DNA from: Escherichia whittamii
Lineage (GTDB): Bacteria > Pseudomonadota > Gammaproteobacteria > Enterobacterales > Enterobacteriaceae
Length of the DNA stretch: 64,000 nt
Reading direction: 5' to 3'
Assembly: GCF_014836715.1 (NCBI RefSeq)
Contig: NZ_JACSQI010000003.1
Coordinates: 251,890 to 315,889, forward strand
Shown here: one piece after another, positions 48,941 to 58,377 of the stretch
How positions within the stretch are numbered: position 1 is the first letter of the stretch
Layout: each line of letters begins with the position of its first letter
Notes under the pieces: model-generated
Databases searched by the model: none
Seen by the model: only the letters and a program-made list of their open reading frames with translations
What the model was told of the DNA's origin: nothing
Program-made: the position numbers and the translations under genes

Positions 48941-50148
48941 AAACATTCGCGCCTTTTATCTTCAAAGCATTCTGTCTAATGTCGGCATATCTGGTGATGA
49001 GCTGTTTCAGGTGCATCTCTGCCTCAGCCCCTGCGGCAGGAGGAAGCGGTTGTCCTGCCGACGACTGTTCCAGTATCCGCAGCTGCTCTTCAGCCGGAAT
49101 GGATTGATTAAAAAACTGCATCGTTGAAAACACCACTGACTTCAGCTCACTGACCGTCATGTATTTCCCCTTATGCTCATCCAGCCCGTTCAGTCGTTCA
49201 CTCAGTTTCTGTAGAGTAACCATTCCCTGATGCCAGCCATTCAAATTTCCTGTTGGCAATGCAGCAATATTAAATTGTTGCTGCCACTGCTGTATCAGGG
49301 GCTTTGCGCGCTCCGGCCATATCGCCTGGGCCTGTTCGACAAGCTGCCTTTCCCGGGTTATGAGCCAGTCCGGCGGTAGCTTGTCCAGAAACGTAAGCTG
49401 CTGCAGTGTTTGCGTAATTAAAGTTTGTGGCAACGGAGATTGCTGACGCAATAGATCCAATTGTTCAGGCGTGAGTACTGCGGGTAACGGTGCCAGAGAG
49501 GCAGTAAACTGGGTTTGTAACGGGTCCAGGCGATGAAAAAACTGCCAGGCCCATACCGTTGCTGCACCTATCACCAGCATGGTACACATCCCGCCGACAA
49601 AAGATTTCCATTTTTTTACTGGCGCAGGTATTGCCGGCAGTACCTCCACGTTCGGCTGCGTAACATATACCCACTGCACTGCACTGTCTGGCGCCCGGAT
49701 ATCTTCAAACGAACGACCAGTATGGGAAGCTGTTGTTATACCCACGTCATTCATGACCGGATCATGCGAAACGATACCCGACTGAATTGTCGCCCCTGTG
49801 CAGATTGTGTCATCGCTGTTCTCCAGCCTGACAGCGTTGTTATGCATCAGGGTACGCAATGTATCCAGCTGACTAAGATGTCTGAGCTCCAGGCGCTGTA
49901 AAACCATCCCCAAACGGGTAAGCAGCTGCTCTGCTCGATACAGTTGGCTAAGGTCGCTGTATTTCAGCGGGAGTGAGCGCATCCGTTGTTGCAAACGCAG
50001 GCTCAGATTACTGAGGATCTCAATCCTAATATGGACAGGCTAACGGCTGCAGCCAATTGCTCCACTGCGCCACACGTTCACGGCTAGCATCAAGGCGTGT
50101 TGTCGGCTCTGTCTGACAAGCGCTAACCTGGGCATTTAACGTGCTCAT
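48933..50148 (-). pseudogene. VasL/TssA-like T6SS gene, frameshifted
   Basis: Two frames on one strand. The first (50148 down to 50026, 40 codons, start MSTLNAQVSACQTEP, ending WSNWLQPLA) looks like the N-terminus of an ImpA_N/TssA-type protein and hits a TAG at 50026. The second (open to 48933, first usable codon about 49994) continues in another frame with EILSNLSLRLQQRMRSL. It then has a proline-rich linker, a single membrane segment (SFVGGMCTMLVIGAATVWAW) and a C-terminal VasL-like helical domain. A small indel or deletion near 50030 separates them. A shorter protein could still be made from the second frame. Confidence 0.6.
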
Positions 50149-50384
50149 AAATTAACCTCAGCTGCATCACTGTTTGTGCTGGCGACCGGGTCTGTCACTG
50201 CCACTTTCGCCGTGCTGAAGATGGAATCTGGCAGACGGAAGTTTCGCAGTTTCAACAACGCTTTACCGCTGAATGTCTCCACATCCAGCAATGCACCGCA
50301 GGACGGAATGTCCAGACGGTAGCGGTTCAGCCCGCCTTCAGTTAATGCAGACAACGCGTTCTTCAGCGTATCTGTCAGACTCAT
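50145..50384 (-). pseudogene. VgrG (TssI) N-terminal stub
   Basis: A 79-codon frame. Residues 1-45 (LNRYRLDIPSCGALLDVETFSGK) match the start of VgrG spike proteins, which are normally over 600 residues. After ALLKLR the sequence departs from VgrG into SIFSTAKVAVTDPVASTN, which could be the gene's own C-terminus after an in-frame internal deletion or unrelated DNA. The stop overlaps the next start (ATGA). It cannot form a functional spike. Confidence 0.6.
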
Positions 50385-50393
50385 AAGGTTCCT

Positions 50394-50849
50394 TCAGTCA
50401 TATTTAAACTCCAGCACAATCCCTTCTTCATCATTCCAGCAGAGCACCAGGGAGTGTGGTTTCTTTTTCGCCGCCATATGAACCAGCAATTGCTGACTCA
50501 GCATCGGCAGAATTTGTTGGTTGAGTAGGCTGTCAACATTACGCGCCCTGGTGTCCGGTAGCAGGCAGGCAGCGGTCAGCGCGTCGAACAGGCTTTCATC
50601 AATCTGCGTAGTCAGACCATAGTGACGATGTAAGCGCTTGCTGACCTGGGAGAGTTTCATCTCCACAATTGTGTGCATCGCTGCTTCCACCAGCGGACGG
50701 TAAATCACGGTCTGGAAACGGGCGAGCAGCGCAGGCTGGAAGTGGTCGCGCAGTATCGGGCGCAGCAGTTCGTGCAGGTCGGCCTCGGTGGCTTCCGGCT
50801 GTTCGTTCAGCAACTGCATCAGGTGGTCGCTACCGAGGTTGGATGTCAT
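50394..50849 (-). pseudogene. ClpV (TssH) C-terminal fragment
   Basis: A 151-codon frame that begins inside the second AAA+ domain at TSNLGSDHLMQLL (sensor-1 region). It runs through the C-terminal D2 small domain (ALLARFQTVIYRPLVEAAM; LPDTRARNVDSLLNQQI) to the natural end. Full ClpV is about 850-900 residues, so some 80% is missing, including both Walker sites. ClpV recycles the T6SS sheath; this piece cannot. Its ATG is a chance codon at the junction with tssC. Confidence 0.8.
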
Positions 50850-51010
50850 CAGGACATCGCCTGTGCATCCTGCCAGATATCCTGTGCACTCAACTCTGAT
50901 ACTGGACTCAGATTAACTTTTTCAAACAGAGACGCATAAACTCCACTTGCAACAGGACGTTCAAGGACCACACTCTCGCCACCAGTGGCATTCTCATTAT
51001 TTACAGACAT
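50849..51010 (-). pseudogene. TssC (VipB) N-terminal fragment
   Basis: A 53-codon frame (start MSVNNENATGGESVVLERP; then YASLFEKVNLSPVSEL and DIWQDAQAMS) matching the first tenth of the large sheath protein TssC (about 490-500 residues). It ends TGATGA exactly where clpV sequence begins. It starts 31 nt after tssB, the normal tssBC spacing. Confidence 0.75.
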
Positions 51011-51040
51011 CAACATATTCCTTATTAATCCGTTAAATCG

Positions 51041-51538
51041 TTATGGCTGTTTTGGTGCCAGGGCTGAGAGTTCGGCTCTGAGTTCTGCGCTTAATGCCGG
51101 GTCCAGCAGAATATTTTCCAGTTCTTTGCGGAAAGCCTGGTTATCCAGAAGATTTGCTTTTAAATCACGAAGTAAATTACGCATGGAAAGCATGGCCTTC
51201 AGCTGCGGTATTTGCCGGGAGACTTGTTCCGGGGAGAAATCCTTTATACTGCGGAATGTCAGGTTGATGCTGTCTTCGCTATCGTCATCAGCAAGTGTAT
51301 TTTTAACGATAAGATTTACTTTTGGGGAATAATCAAAAAGGACTGCATCAAAGTTATTTTTGTTAAGATTAACCTTTTTACGCTCTGATAATGGCGCGGA
51401 TTCCTGACCATTACTGAAATCACCCGTAATAAGTAACTTAAGGGGTAATTCCATTTTTTTGCTTGCGCCCCCTGTATGCAAATCTAATTTTAGATTAATA
51501 CGGGCCTTCGGGATCTCCCGCTGGAAGCTGTCACTCAT
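51041..51538 (-). CDS. tssB: TssB (VipA), small T6SS sheath protein
   Basis: A 165-residue intact protein: SFQREIPKARINLKLDLHT at the start, ELPLKLLITGDFS, the conserved RSIKDFSPEQVSRQIPQL and LRDLKANLLDNQAFRKEL. With TssC it normally forms the contractile sheath. ATG at 51538 follows GAGGGA; ten upstream codons are open. Its partner gene is truncated, so the sheath cannot assemble from this locus. Confidence 0.88.
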   Translation of the reverse strand: MSDSFQREIPKARINLKLDLHTGGASKKMELPLKLLITGDFSNGQESAPLSERKKVNLNKNNFDAVLFDYSPKVNLIVKNTLADDDSEDSINLTFRSIKDFSPEQVSRQIPQLKAMLSMRNLLRDLKANLLDNQAFRKELENILLDPALSAELRAELSALAPKQP

Positions 51539-52181
51539 ATTTCCCTCACGTAATTCAGTTAAAGTCAAATTAACAACAATATTTCCCTAACCGAATACTA
51601 GGCTAATATTAAGTTCAAAAAAAACAATACAGATCAATAAATTGAATTTAAAAAACAGTAAGAAAGCTATCAAACAACAAGAATAATCCCATACATATCA
51701 ACTAATTAAAAACGCATTTATATATGTTCTTAATTATATTTTCATTACGTAACTAAATTATTTTTATACCCTAATCCAGATTGTACAAAGTGCGAAATGC
51801 CTATTTATTAGATAACAACGCTCCTCATGATACTCATGCAGCAGCCCTGAATGTTTTTGCGATGTAATATCAAAGTAATTCGTTTGTATATAAAATCCAT
51901 CACTATAGTAAACCGTGAATATTCACCGTTCTCTGGCATTTCCTCTTTTCGCCCCCCAGCTCAAAGTCAAACCAGTTTCTATTAGGTTAAAGACCGTAGA
52001 AAGAAAGTTTATTTATTAGTACTTTTATTTCAGGAAATCGGAATTTTACATTTTTTGCATCCGCAAACTGCTTCAGGAATACTTTGATTACGCATAAACA
52101 TTGACGCAGCGCAGCATATTATTTATTTTCACCACATATATTCAAATAGACATTGTAATTGCACAGTAAAAGTAGGTACTT
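51539..52181. other. AT-rich intergenic region, T6SS remnant side
   Basis: 643 bp, strongly AT-rich, between divergent tssB and the exported-protein pair. Presumably it contains the old T6SS promoter. I see no RNA gene or coding frame with family signal. Confidence 0.55.
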
Positions 52182-52673
52182 ATGCGTAATGGAGTATTTC
52201 GGATTAGTAAGTATTTGGTTGTTATTACTGCGATATCCTGTATGTATACCGGATTTGCATTTGCAACGAACGTCGCATTGAATTCTGTCCAGGTAGAACA
52301 TCTGAATAGTGTTATCAATCGTGAGGTAAAAGGGAAGAATGACCGTAATTTTGTCGATACCAACTGGACTGAAGCTCAACGCGTAGCCGAATTTATTTGC
52401 CGACCGCTCGCACTAAAAGAGCTGCAGAAGCAGTACCCCGACGTAGATAAGGTTATTTTCGATCAGGGAAAACATAATATGCAGAGGCTGCTTTCACCTG
52501 CACTACTGACAGGCAATGGCCAGTACCGTAGGGGTATTAACTGGACGACGTTTCACTTCGAATGTGAACTGTCAGTAAAAACCGGGGAAGCAACAGGATT
52601 CAGGTTGACGAGAAACAGAGTCCTGACCATGGCTCCAGGGCCAGTTATTCGATCTGAAGGAGTCAGCCAGTGA
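52182..52673 (+). CDS. Exported protein of unknown function
   Basis: A 163-residue protein with a signal peptide (YLVVITAISCMYTGFAFA, cleaved near residue 28). The mature part has WTEAQRVAEFICRPLALKEL and a second cysteine near FHFECEL, suggesting one disulfide. It ends in an overlapping GTGA with the next gene, so the two are coupled. No family recognised with confidence (DUF930-like is a guess). Position beside T6SS genes suggests an envelope or immunity-type role; untested. Confidence 0.7.
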   Translation: MRNGVFRISKYLVVITAISCMYTGFAFATNVALNSVQVEHLNSVINREVKGKNDRNFVDTNWTEAQRVAEFICRPLALKELQKQYPDVDKVIFDQGKHNMQRLLSPALLTGNGQYRRGINWTTFHFECELSVKTGEATGFRLTRNRVLTMAPGPVIRSEGVSQ

Positions 52674-53005
52674 AAAATATACTTACGGCATTTCTCATCA
52701 TTACGTTGCCTGTTTTCTCTGTCACGGCAGCCAGTTTTGACTATCGCCAGTCCCGCAGTGCGGATGAAAAAGCGATTTGTGCATCGCGTACCCTGAATGA
52801 CATGGATGTGGAGATGAGCGTTAAATACAAATTTCTCCATGGACTTTACGCAATGGGTGCCGCCGGGGAACTAAAAGAATCACAGGCACAGTGGCTGGCT
52901 GAACGACGCCATTGTGGCAGTGACAAACCCTGCCTGAGAGAAATATACAGAAAGCGCTTAACAACCTTGAACCATCTTTATGACGCGATTAACAAACCAC
53001 TCTGA
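52670..53005 (+). CDS. LprI-like (DUF1311) exported protein
   Basis: A 111-residue protein starting with GTG at 52670. The signal peptide is TAFLIITLPVFSVTA. The mature domain has the DUF1311/lysozyme-inhibitor LprI pattern: paired cysteines and aromatic/basic spacing in SADEKAICASRTLNDMD, WLAERRHCGSDKPCLREIY, RKRL. LprI-type proteins bind and inhibit lysozymes in the periplasm, but many members are uncharacterised. Translationally coupled to the preceding gene. Confidence 0.7.
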   Translation: MKNILTAFLIITLPVFSVTAASFDYRQSRSADEKAICASRTLNDMDVEMSVKYKFLHGLYAMGAAGELKESQAQWLAERRHCGSDKPCLREIYRKRLTTLNHLYDAINKPL

Positions 53006-53723
53006 ATCTAAAGTGGCCTCGTTGGTTGTCGGAAGTGCCTTAATGTGAGGCACTTCCTTACCAGTGCGCGCAGCCATTGGTTAACGCGTGATAATCCCCG
53101 CCATTATTTTTTAATTTAAAAATAGTTTCCATAGAAAATATACGCAGTGATAAATGTGACCTGGATTTAAAAACATATTTATCGCCATAAATAGTCAAGC
53201 GCAAAACTATCATATTGATCAATATTCACCGCAAGAATTTTATTATTTTCTTCTGCTTTACCAGGGGATTGTCAACATGTTTATTATGTCCAACTTAAAT
53301 AGTTAATCACTAAATATCATCGCCATTACTGACGTGTTTTATTTATTGATAACAGTGACATACGTTCTTTTTTTACAAGCAAACAATCAATCGCTAAATT
53401 GTTTTTCGACTCAATAGTTAATCGCGAAACATTTTAAGGATTGATAAAAATCCTAAATTCCTTGTTCATAATGTAGGGGTGTGTTAAATAGGTGGGCAAA
53501 ATTTGGTTCCCCCTTCTCGCCTGTAATATTGCAGCATCTTCGCACTTCCACGAGACATTGCGACTTAATAAGAAGGTGATAAGCCCTACATAAGCGCATG
53601 GGCTGACCATGGTTTTATATTCATTAAAAGACTTCGTTATAACTAATTGATTTAATATCAATAATTTATTGTGGGTTCGGGTTTGTTGTGACTATGGCAT
53701 TATTTCCGAGCAAAGGAGTTGAT
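53006..53723. promoter_or_regulatory. Capsule region 1 promoter region (PR1)
   Basis: 718 bp of AT-rich DNA between the LprI-like gene and kpsF, without a credible gene. By known group 2 capsule organisation it holds the region 1 promoter and a long 5' leader controlled by H-NS, SlyA, IHF and temperature. Three copies of an AGTTAATCGCTAAA-like motif lie at 53301, 53385 and 53416. The frame at 53434-53661 (minus) shows no coding character. Confidence 0.6.
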
Positions 53724-54707
53724 ATGTCTGAAAGACATTTACCTGATGACCAGAGCAGTACTATCGATCCATATTTAATTACTTCGATTTGCCAGACTCT
53801 GGCAGAACAAGGTGCCGCATTACAAAACTTGTCCAAACAGTTGGATTCCGCTCAGTACCAGCGTGCTCTTGAATTGATCATTAATTGTAAAGGACACGTT
53901 ATTCTTTCGGGGATGGGTAAATCCGGGCATGTTGGTCGAAAAATGTCTGCCACGCTGGCCTCTACAGGTACGCCGAGTTTCTTTATTCATCCCGCAGAAG
54001 CTTTCCATGGCGATCTGGGCATGATTACGCCCTACGATCTTCTGATCCTTATTTCCGCCAGCGGTGAAACAGATGAAATCCTCAAGCTTGTCCCGTCACT
54101 GAAGAATTTCGGCAACCGGATTATCGCCATTACCAATAATGGGAATTCTACCCTGGCGAAAAATGCTGATGCCGTGCTGGAACTTCACATGGCGAATGAA
54201 ACCTGCCCGAATAATCTTGCACCAACAACGTCGACCACGCTGACCATGGCGATCGGCGATGCATTGGCGATTGCCATGATCCACCAACGCAAATTTATGC
54301 CGAATGATTTTGCGCGCTATCACCCGGGCGGTTCATTAGGTCGTCGCCTGCTGACCCGCGTTGCGGATGTCATGCAGCATGATGTCCCTTCGGTTCACCT
54401 GGATGCGCCATTTAAAACCGTGATTCAACGTATCACCAGCGGTTGTCAGGGAATGGTGATGGTAGAAGACGCAGAAGGCGAGCTGGCGGGCATTATCACC
54501 GACGGTGACCTGCGTCGCTTTATGGAAAAAGAGGATTCTCTGACATCCGCCACGGCGGCGCAGATGATGACGCGTGAACCGCTGACGTTACCAGAAGACA
54601 CCATGATCATCGAAGCGGAAGAAAAGATGCAAAAACACCGCGTCTCGACGTTATTGGTGACCAACAAGGCGAACAAAGTCACTGGCCTTGTGCGCATTTT
54701 CGACTAA
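53724..54707 (+). CDS. kpsF: KpsF, arabinose-5-phosphate isomerase
   Basis: A 327-residue paralogue of KdsD: an SIS domain (VILSGMGKSGHVGRK, LISASGETDEIL) then two CBS domains (ADVMQHDVPSVHLD; MMTREPLTLPEDTM). It converts ribulose 5-phosphate to arabinose 5-phosphate, the first step of CMP-Kdo supply for the capsule's Kdo linker. ATG at 53724 follows AAGGAG; twelve upstream codons are open. First gene of kpsFEDUCS. Confidence 0.97.
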   Translation: MSERHLPDDQSSTIDPYLITSICQTLAEQGAALQNLSKQLDSAQYQRALELIINCKGHVILSGMGKSGHVGRKMSATLASTGTPSFFIHPAEAFHGDLGMITPYDLLILISASGETDEILKLVPSLKNFGNRIIAITNNGNSTLAKNADAVLELHMANETCPNNLAPTTSTTLTMAIGDALAIAMIHQRKFMPNDFARYHPGGSLGRRLLTRVADVMQHDVPSVHLDAPFKTVIQRITSGCQGMVMVEDAEGELAGIITDGDLRRFMEKEDSLTSATAAQMMTREPLTLPEDTMIIEAEEKMQKHRVSTLLVTNKANKVTGLVRIFD

Positions 54708-54717
54708 TTAAGCAACA

Positions 54718-54754
54718 GGGCGCGAGAGTTAACTCTCTCATTGAATTTGCGCCC
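54718..54754 (+). other. Intra-operon hairpin between kpsF and kpsE
   Basis: GGGCGC (54718-54723) pairs with GCGCCC (54749-54754), enclosing the palindrome GAGAGTTAACTCTC. No T tract follows, so it is more likely an mRNA processing or stability element than a terminator. Confidence 0.45.
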
Positions 54755-54778
54755 CACTGAAACTCTGATAATCGTTAC

Positions 54779-55927
54779 ATGTTGATAAAAGTGAAGTCTG
54801 CCGTATCCTGGATGCGTGCTCGTTTGTCTGCCATCTCCCTGGCAGATATCCAAAAACACCTGGCGAAAATCATCATTCTGGCACCGATGGCAGTGCTGCT
54901 GATCTATCTGGCTATCTTCAGCCAGCCTCGCTATATGAGCGAATCGAAAGTTGCCATTAAACGCTCAGATGATTTAAACAGCGGCAGCTTAAATTTTGGT
55001 CTGCTGTTGGGTGCCTCTAACCCCAGTTCCGCAGAAGATGCGCTGTATCTGAAAGAGTACATCAACTCTCCAGATATGCTGGCGGCGTTAGATAAGCAAC
55101 TGAATTTTCGCGAAGCGTTTAGCCACAGCGGGCTCGATTTTCTTAATCATCTTAGCAAGGATGAAACTGCAGAAGGTTTCCTGAAGTACTACAAGGACCG
55201 TATCAACGTTTCGTATGACGATAAAACCGGATTGCTGAATATTCAGACGCAGGGCTTTAGCCCGGAGTTTGCGCTTAAGTTTAACCAGACCGTGCTGAAA
55301 GAGTCAGAGCGCTTCATCAATGAGATGTCACATCGCATTGCGCGTGACCAGCTTGCCTTTGCAGAAAGCGAGATGGAAAAAGCACGCCAGCGTCTGGATG
55401 CCAGCAAAGCGGAGCTGCTCTCTTATCAGGATAGCAACAACGTCCTGGATCCACAGGCACAGGCAGAGGCGGCGAGCACGTTAGTCAATACGCTGATGGG
55501 TCAGAAGATCCAGATGGAAGCAGACCTGCGTAACTTACTGACGTATCTGCGTGAAGACGCGCCACAAGTGGTAAGTGCGCGTAATGCGATTCAGTCATTG
55601 CAGGCACAAATCGACGAAGAAAAAAGCAAAATCACGGCGCCACAAGGTGACAAATTAAACCGTATGGCGGTGGATTTTGAAGAAATCAAATCAAAAGTAG
55701 AGTTCAACAGCGAACTCTACAAACTGACCCTGACCTCCATTGAAAAGACCCGTGTAGAAGCGGCTCGTAAGCTCAAGGTGCTGTCTGTGATCAGTTCGCC
55801 ACAGTTGCCGCAGGAATCATCTTTTCCAAACATCCCTTATTTGATCGCCTGTTGGTTACTGGTGTGCTGCCTGCTGTTCGGCACCCTGAAACTGTTGCTG
55901 GCTGTTATTGAAGATCACCGAGATTAA
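54779..55927 (+). CDS. kpsE: KpsE, capsule export inner-membrane/periplasmic adaptor
   Basis: A 382-residue PCP-type protein with membrane helices near residues 30-48 and 353-375. A long periplasmic coiled-coil part lies between (EMEKARQRLDASKAELLSYQ; NAIQSLQAQIDEEKSKI). It links the KpsMT ABC exporter to the outer-membrane KpsD during polysaccharide export. Start ATG at 54779, 71 nt after kpsF. Confidence 0.97.
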   Translation: MLIKVKSAVSWMRARLSAISLADIQKHLAKIIILAPMAVLLIYLAIFSQPRYMSESKVAIKRSDDLNSGSLNFGLLLGASNPSSAEDALYLKEYINSPDMLAALDKQLNFREAFSHSGLDFLNHLSKDETAEGFLKYYKDRINVSYDDKTGLLNIQTQGFSPEFALKFNQTVLKESERFINEMSHRIARDQLAFAESEMEKARQRLDASKAELLSYQDSNNVLDPQAQAEAASTLVNTLMGQKIQMEADLRNLLTYLREDAPQVVSARNAIQSLQAQIDEEKSKITAPQGDKLNRMAVDFEEIKSKVEFNSELYKLTLTSIEKTRVEAARKLKVLSVISSPQLPQESSFPNIPYLIACWLLVCCLLFGTLKLLLAVIEDHRD

Positions 55928-55950
55928 CGCTGTCGCTGAATGAGTTTGTG

Positions 55951-57627
55951 ATGAAATTATTTAAATCAATTTTACTGATTGCCGCCTGTCACGCGGCGCA
56001 GGCCAGCGCGGCCATTGATATTAACGCTGACCCAAACCTGACAGGAGCAGCGCCACTGCCCGGTATTCTGAGCGGACAAAAGTCGGATACGCAAAACATG
56101 AGCGGCTTCGACAATACCCCACCGCCAGCGCCGCCGGTGGTGATGAGCCGTATGTTTGGTGCCCAACTATTTAATGGCACCAGCGCGGATAGCGGTGCGA
56201 CGGTAGGATTCAACCCTGACTATATTCTGAACCCGGGCGATAGCATTCAGGTTCGCTTGTGGGGGGCGTTCACCTTTGATGGTGCGTTACAGATTGATCC
56301 CAAAGGTAATATTTTCCTGCCGAACGTCGGTCCGGTGAAAGTTGCCGGGGTAAGCAATAGTCAGTTGAACACTCTGGTCACATCCAAAGTGAAGGAAGTG
56401 TACCAGTCCAACGTCAACGTCTACGCCTCCTTATTACAGGCGCAGCCAGTAAAAGTGTACGTGACCGGCTTTGTGCGTAATCCAGGTCTGTATGGCGGTG
56501 TGACGTCTGATTCGTTACTCAATTATCTGATCAAGGCTGGCGGCGTTGATCCAGAGCGCGGAAGTTACGTTGATATTGTGGTCAAGCGCGGCAACCGCGT
56601 GCGCTCCAACGTCAACCTGTATGACTTCCTGCTGAACGGTAAACTGGGGCTTTCGCAGTTCGCCGATGGTGACACCATCATCGTTGGGCCGCGTCAGCAT
56701 ACTTTCAGCGTTCAGGGCGATGTCTTTAACAGCTACGACTTTGAGTTCCGCGAAAGCAGCATTCCTGTAACAGAAGCGTTGAGCTGGGCGCGCCCTAAGC
56801 CTGGTGCGACGCACATTACGATTATGCGTAAACAGGGGCTGCAAAAACGTAGCGAATATTACCCGATAAGCTCTGCGCCAGGCCGTATGTTGCAGAACGG
56901 CGATACCTTAATCGTCAGCACTGACCGCTATGCCGGCACCATTCAGGTGCGGGTTGAAGGCGCGCACTCCGGTGAACATGCCATGGTGCTGCCTTATGGC
57001 TCCACCATGCGTGCGGTTCTGGAAAAAGTCCGTCCGAACAGCATGTCGCAGATGAACGCGGTTCAGCTTTATCGCCCATCAGTGGCCCAGCGGCAGAAAG
57101 AGATGCTGAATCTCTCGCTGCAAAAGCTGGAGGAAGCGTCACTTTCTGCCCAGTCCTCCACCAAAGAAGAAGCCAGCCTGCGTATGCAGGAAGCACAACT
57201 GATCAGCCGCTTTGTGGCGAAAGCACGCACCGTGGTTCCGAAAGGTGAAGTGATCCTCAACGAGTCCAATATTGATTCTGTTCTGCTGGAAGATGGCGAC
57301 GTCATCAATATTCCGGAGAAAACGTCGCTGGTTATGGTTCACGGCGAGGTGCTGTTCCCGAACGCGGTGAGTTGGCAGAAGGGTATGACCACCGAGGATT
57401 ACATCGAGAAATGCGGTGGCCTGACGCAGAAATCGGGTAACGCCAGAATTATCGTCATTCGTCAGAACGGTGCTGCGGTCAACGCGGAAGATGTGGATTC
57501 ACTCAAGCCGGGCGATGAAATTATGGTTCTGCCGAAATATGAATCGAAAAACATTGAAGTTACCCGTGGTATTTCCACCATCCTCTATCAGCTGGCGGTG
57601 GGTGCAAAAGTGATTCTGTCTTTGTAA
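55951..57627 (+). CDS. kpsD: KpsD, polysaccharide export outer-membrane channel
   Basis: A 558-residue OPX-family protein. A 20-residue signal peptide (MKLFKSILLIAACHAAQASA) is followed by the poly_export domain (YILNPGDSIQVRLWG, GNIFLPNVGPVKVAG) and SLBB-type repeats (VYVTGFVRNPGLY; VMVHGEVLFPNAVS). It forms the periplasmic/outer-membrane conduit with KpsE. ATG at 55951, 23 nt after kpsE; GTG directly before is also in frame. kpsU starts 9 nt after. Confidence 0.97.
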   Translation: MKLFKSILLIAACHAAQASAAIDINADPNLTGAAPLPGILSGQKSDTQNMSGFDNTPPPAPPVVMSRMFGAQLFNGTSADSGATVGFNPDYILNPGDSIQVRLWGAFTFDGALQIDPKGNIFLPNVGPVKVAGVSNSQLNTLVTSKVKEVYQSNVNVYASLLQAQPVKVYVTGFVRNPGLYGGVTSDSLLNYLIKAGGVDPERGSYVDIVVKRGNRVRSNVNLYDFLLNGKLGLSQFADGDTIIVGPRQHTFSVQGDVFNSYDFEFRESSIPVTEALSWARPKPGATHITIMRKQGLQKRSEYYPISSAPGRMLQNGDTLIVSTDRYAGTIQVRVEGAHSGEHAMVLPYGSTMRAVLEKVRPNSMSQMNAVQLYRPSVAQRQKEMLNLSLQKLEEASLSAQSSTKEEASLRMQEAQLISRFVAKARTVVPKGEVILNESNIDSVLLEDGDVINIPEKTSLVMVHGEVLFPNAVSWQKGMTTEDYIEKCGGLTQKSGNARIIVIRQNGAAVNAEDVDSLKPGDEIMVLPKYESKNIEVTRGISTILYQLAVGAKVILSL

Positions 57628-57636
57628 GGAGTTGAG

Positions 57637-58377
57637 ATGAGCAAAGCAGTTATTGTCATTCCGGCTCGCTATGGCTCCTCGCGCCTGCCGGGTAAGCCAC
57701 TGCTCGATATTGTTGGTAAACCGATGATCCAGCATGTTTACGAGCGTGCGTTACAGGTGGCGGGCGTTGCGGAAGTTTGGGTGGCAACAGACGACCCGCG
57801 CGTTGAACAGGCCGTGCAGGCGTTCGGCGGGAAAGCCATCATGACGCGCAACGATCATGACTCCGGCACCGATCGGCTGGTCGAGGTGATGCATACGGTG
57901 GAAGCAGATATCTACATTAACCTGCAGGGCGATGAACCAATGATTCGCCCGCGGGATGTAGAAACGTTGCTACAAGGAATGCGTGATGATCCCGCATTGC
58001 CAGTGGCAACGCTATGCCACGCGATTTCTGCCGAAGAAGCGACAGAGCCAAGCACGGTAAAAGTGGTGGTAAATACCCGCCATGATGCACTTTATTTCAG
58101 CCGTTCGCCGATTCCCTATCCGCGCAATGCTGAAAAAGCGCGCTACCTGAAACACGTTGGTATTTACGCTTATCGTCGCGATGTGCTGCAAAACTACAGT
58201 CAGTTACCGGAGTCCATGCCGGAGCAGGCGGAGTCACTGGAGCAGCTACGGTTGATGAACGCGGGGATCAACATTCGCACATTTGAGGTTGCCGCAACCG
58301 GGCCGGGCGTCGACACCCCGGCATGCCTTGAAAAAGTGCGCGCCCTGATGGCACAGGAACTGGCTGAAAACGCATGA
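57637..58377 (+). CDS. kpsU: KpsU, capsule-specific CMP-Kdo synthetase
   Basis: A 246-residue nucleotidyltransferase paralogous to KdsB: N-terminal [15 protein letters not shown], then [27 protein letters not shown] and NLQGDEPMI. It activates Kdo as CMP-Kdo for the glycolipid linker made by KpsC and KpsS. Overlaps kpsC by 4 nt (ATGA). Confidence 0.97.
   Translation: MSKAVIVIPARYGSSRLPGKPLLDIVGKPMIQHVYERALQVAGVAEVWVATDDPRVEQAVQAFGGKAIMTRNDHDSGTDRLVEVMHTVEADIYINLQGDEPMIRPRDVETLLQGMRDDPALPVATLCHAISAEEATEPSTVKVVVNTRHDALYFSRSPIPYPRNAEKARYLKHVGIYAYRRDVLQNYSQLPESMPEQAESLEQLRLMNAGINIRTFEVAATGPGVDTPACLEKVRALMAQELAENA

Noticed and set aside
51569..52180. Possible small RNA in the AT-rich gap
   Set aside because: No terminator-like hairpin with T tract and no promoter I could defend; left as plain intergenic DNA.
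53434..53661. 75-codon minus-strand frame in the kpsF leader
   Set aside because: AT-rich leader DNA, no plausible ribosome site, no domain; best read as part of the region 1 promoter and leader.
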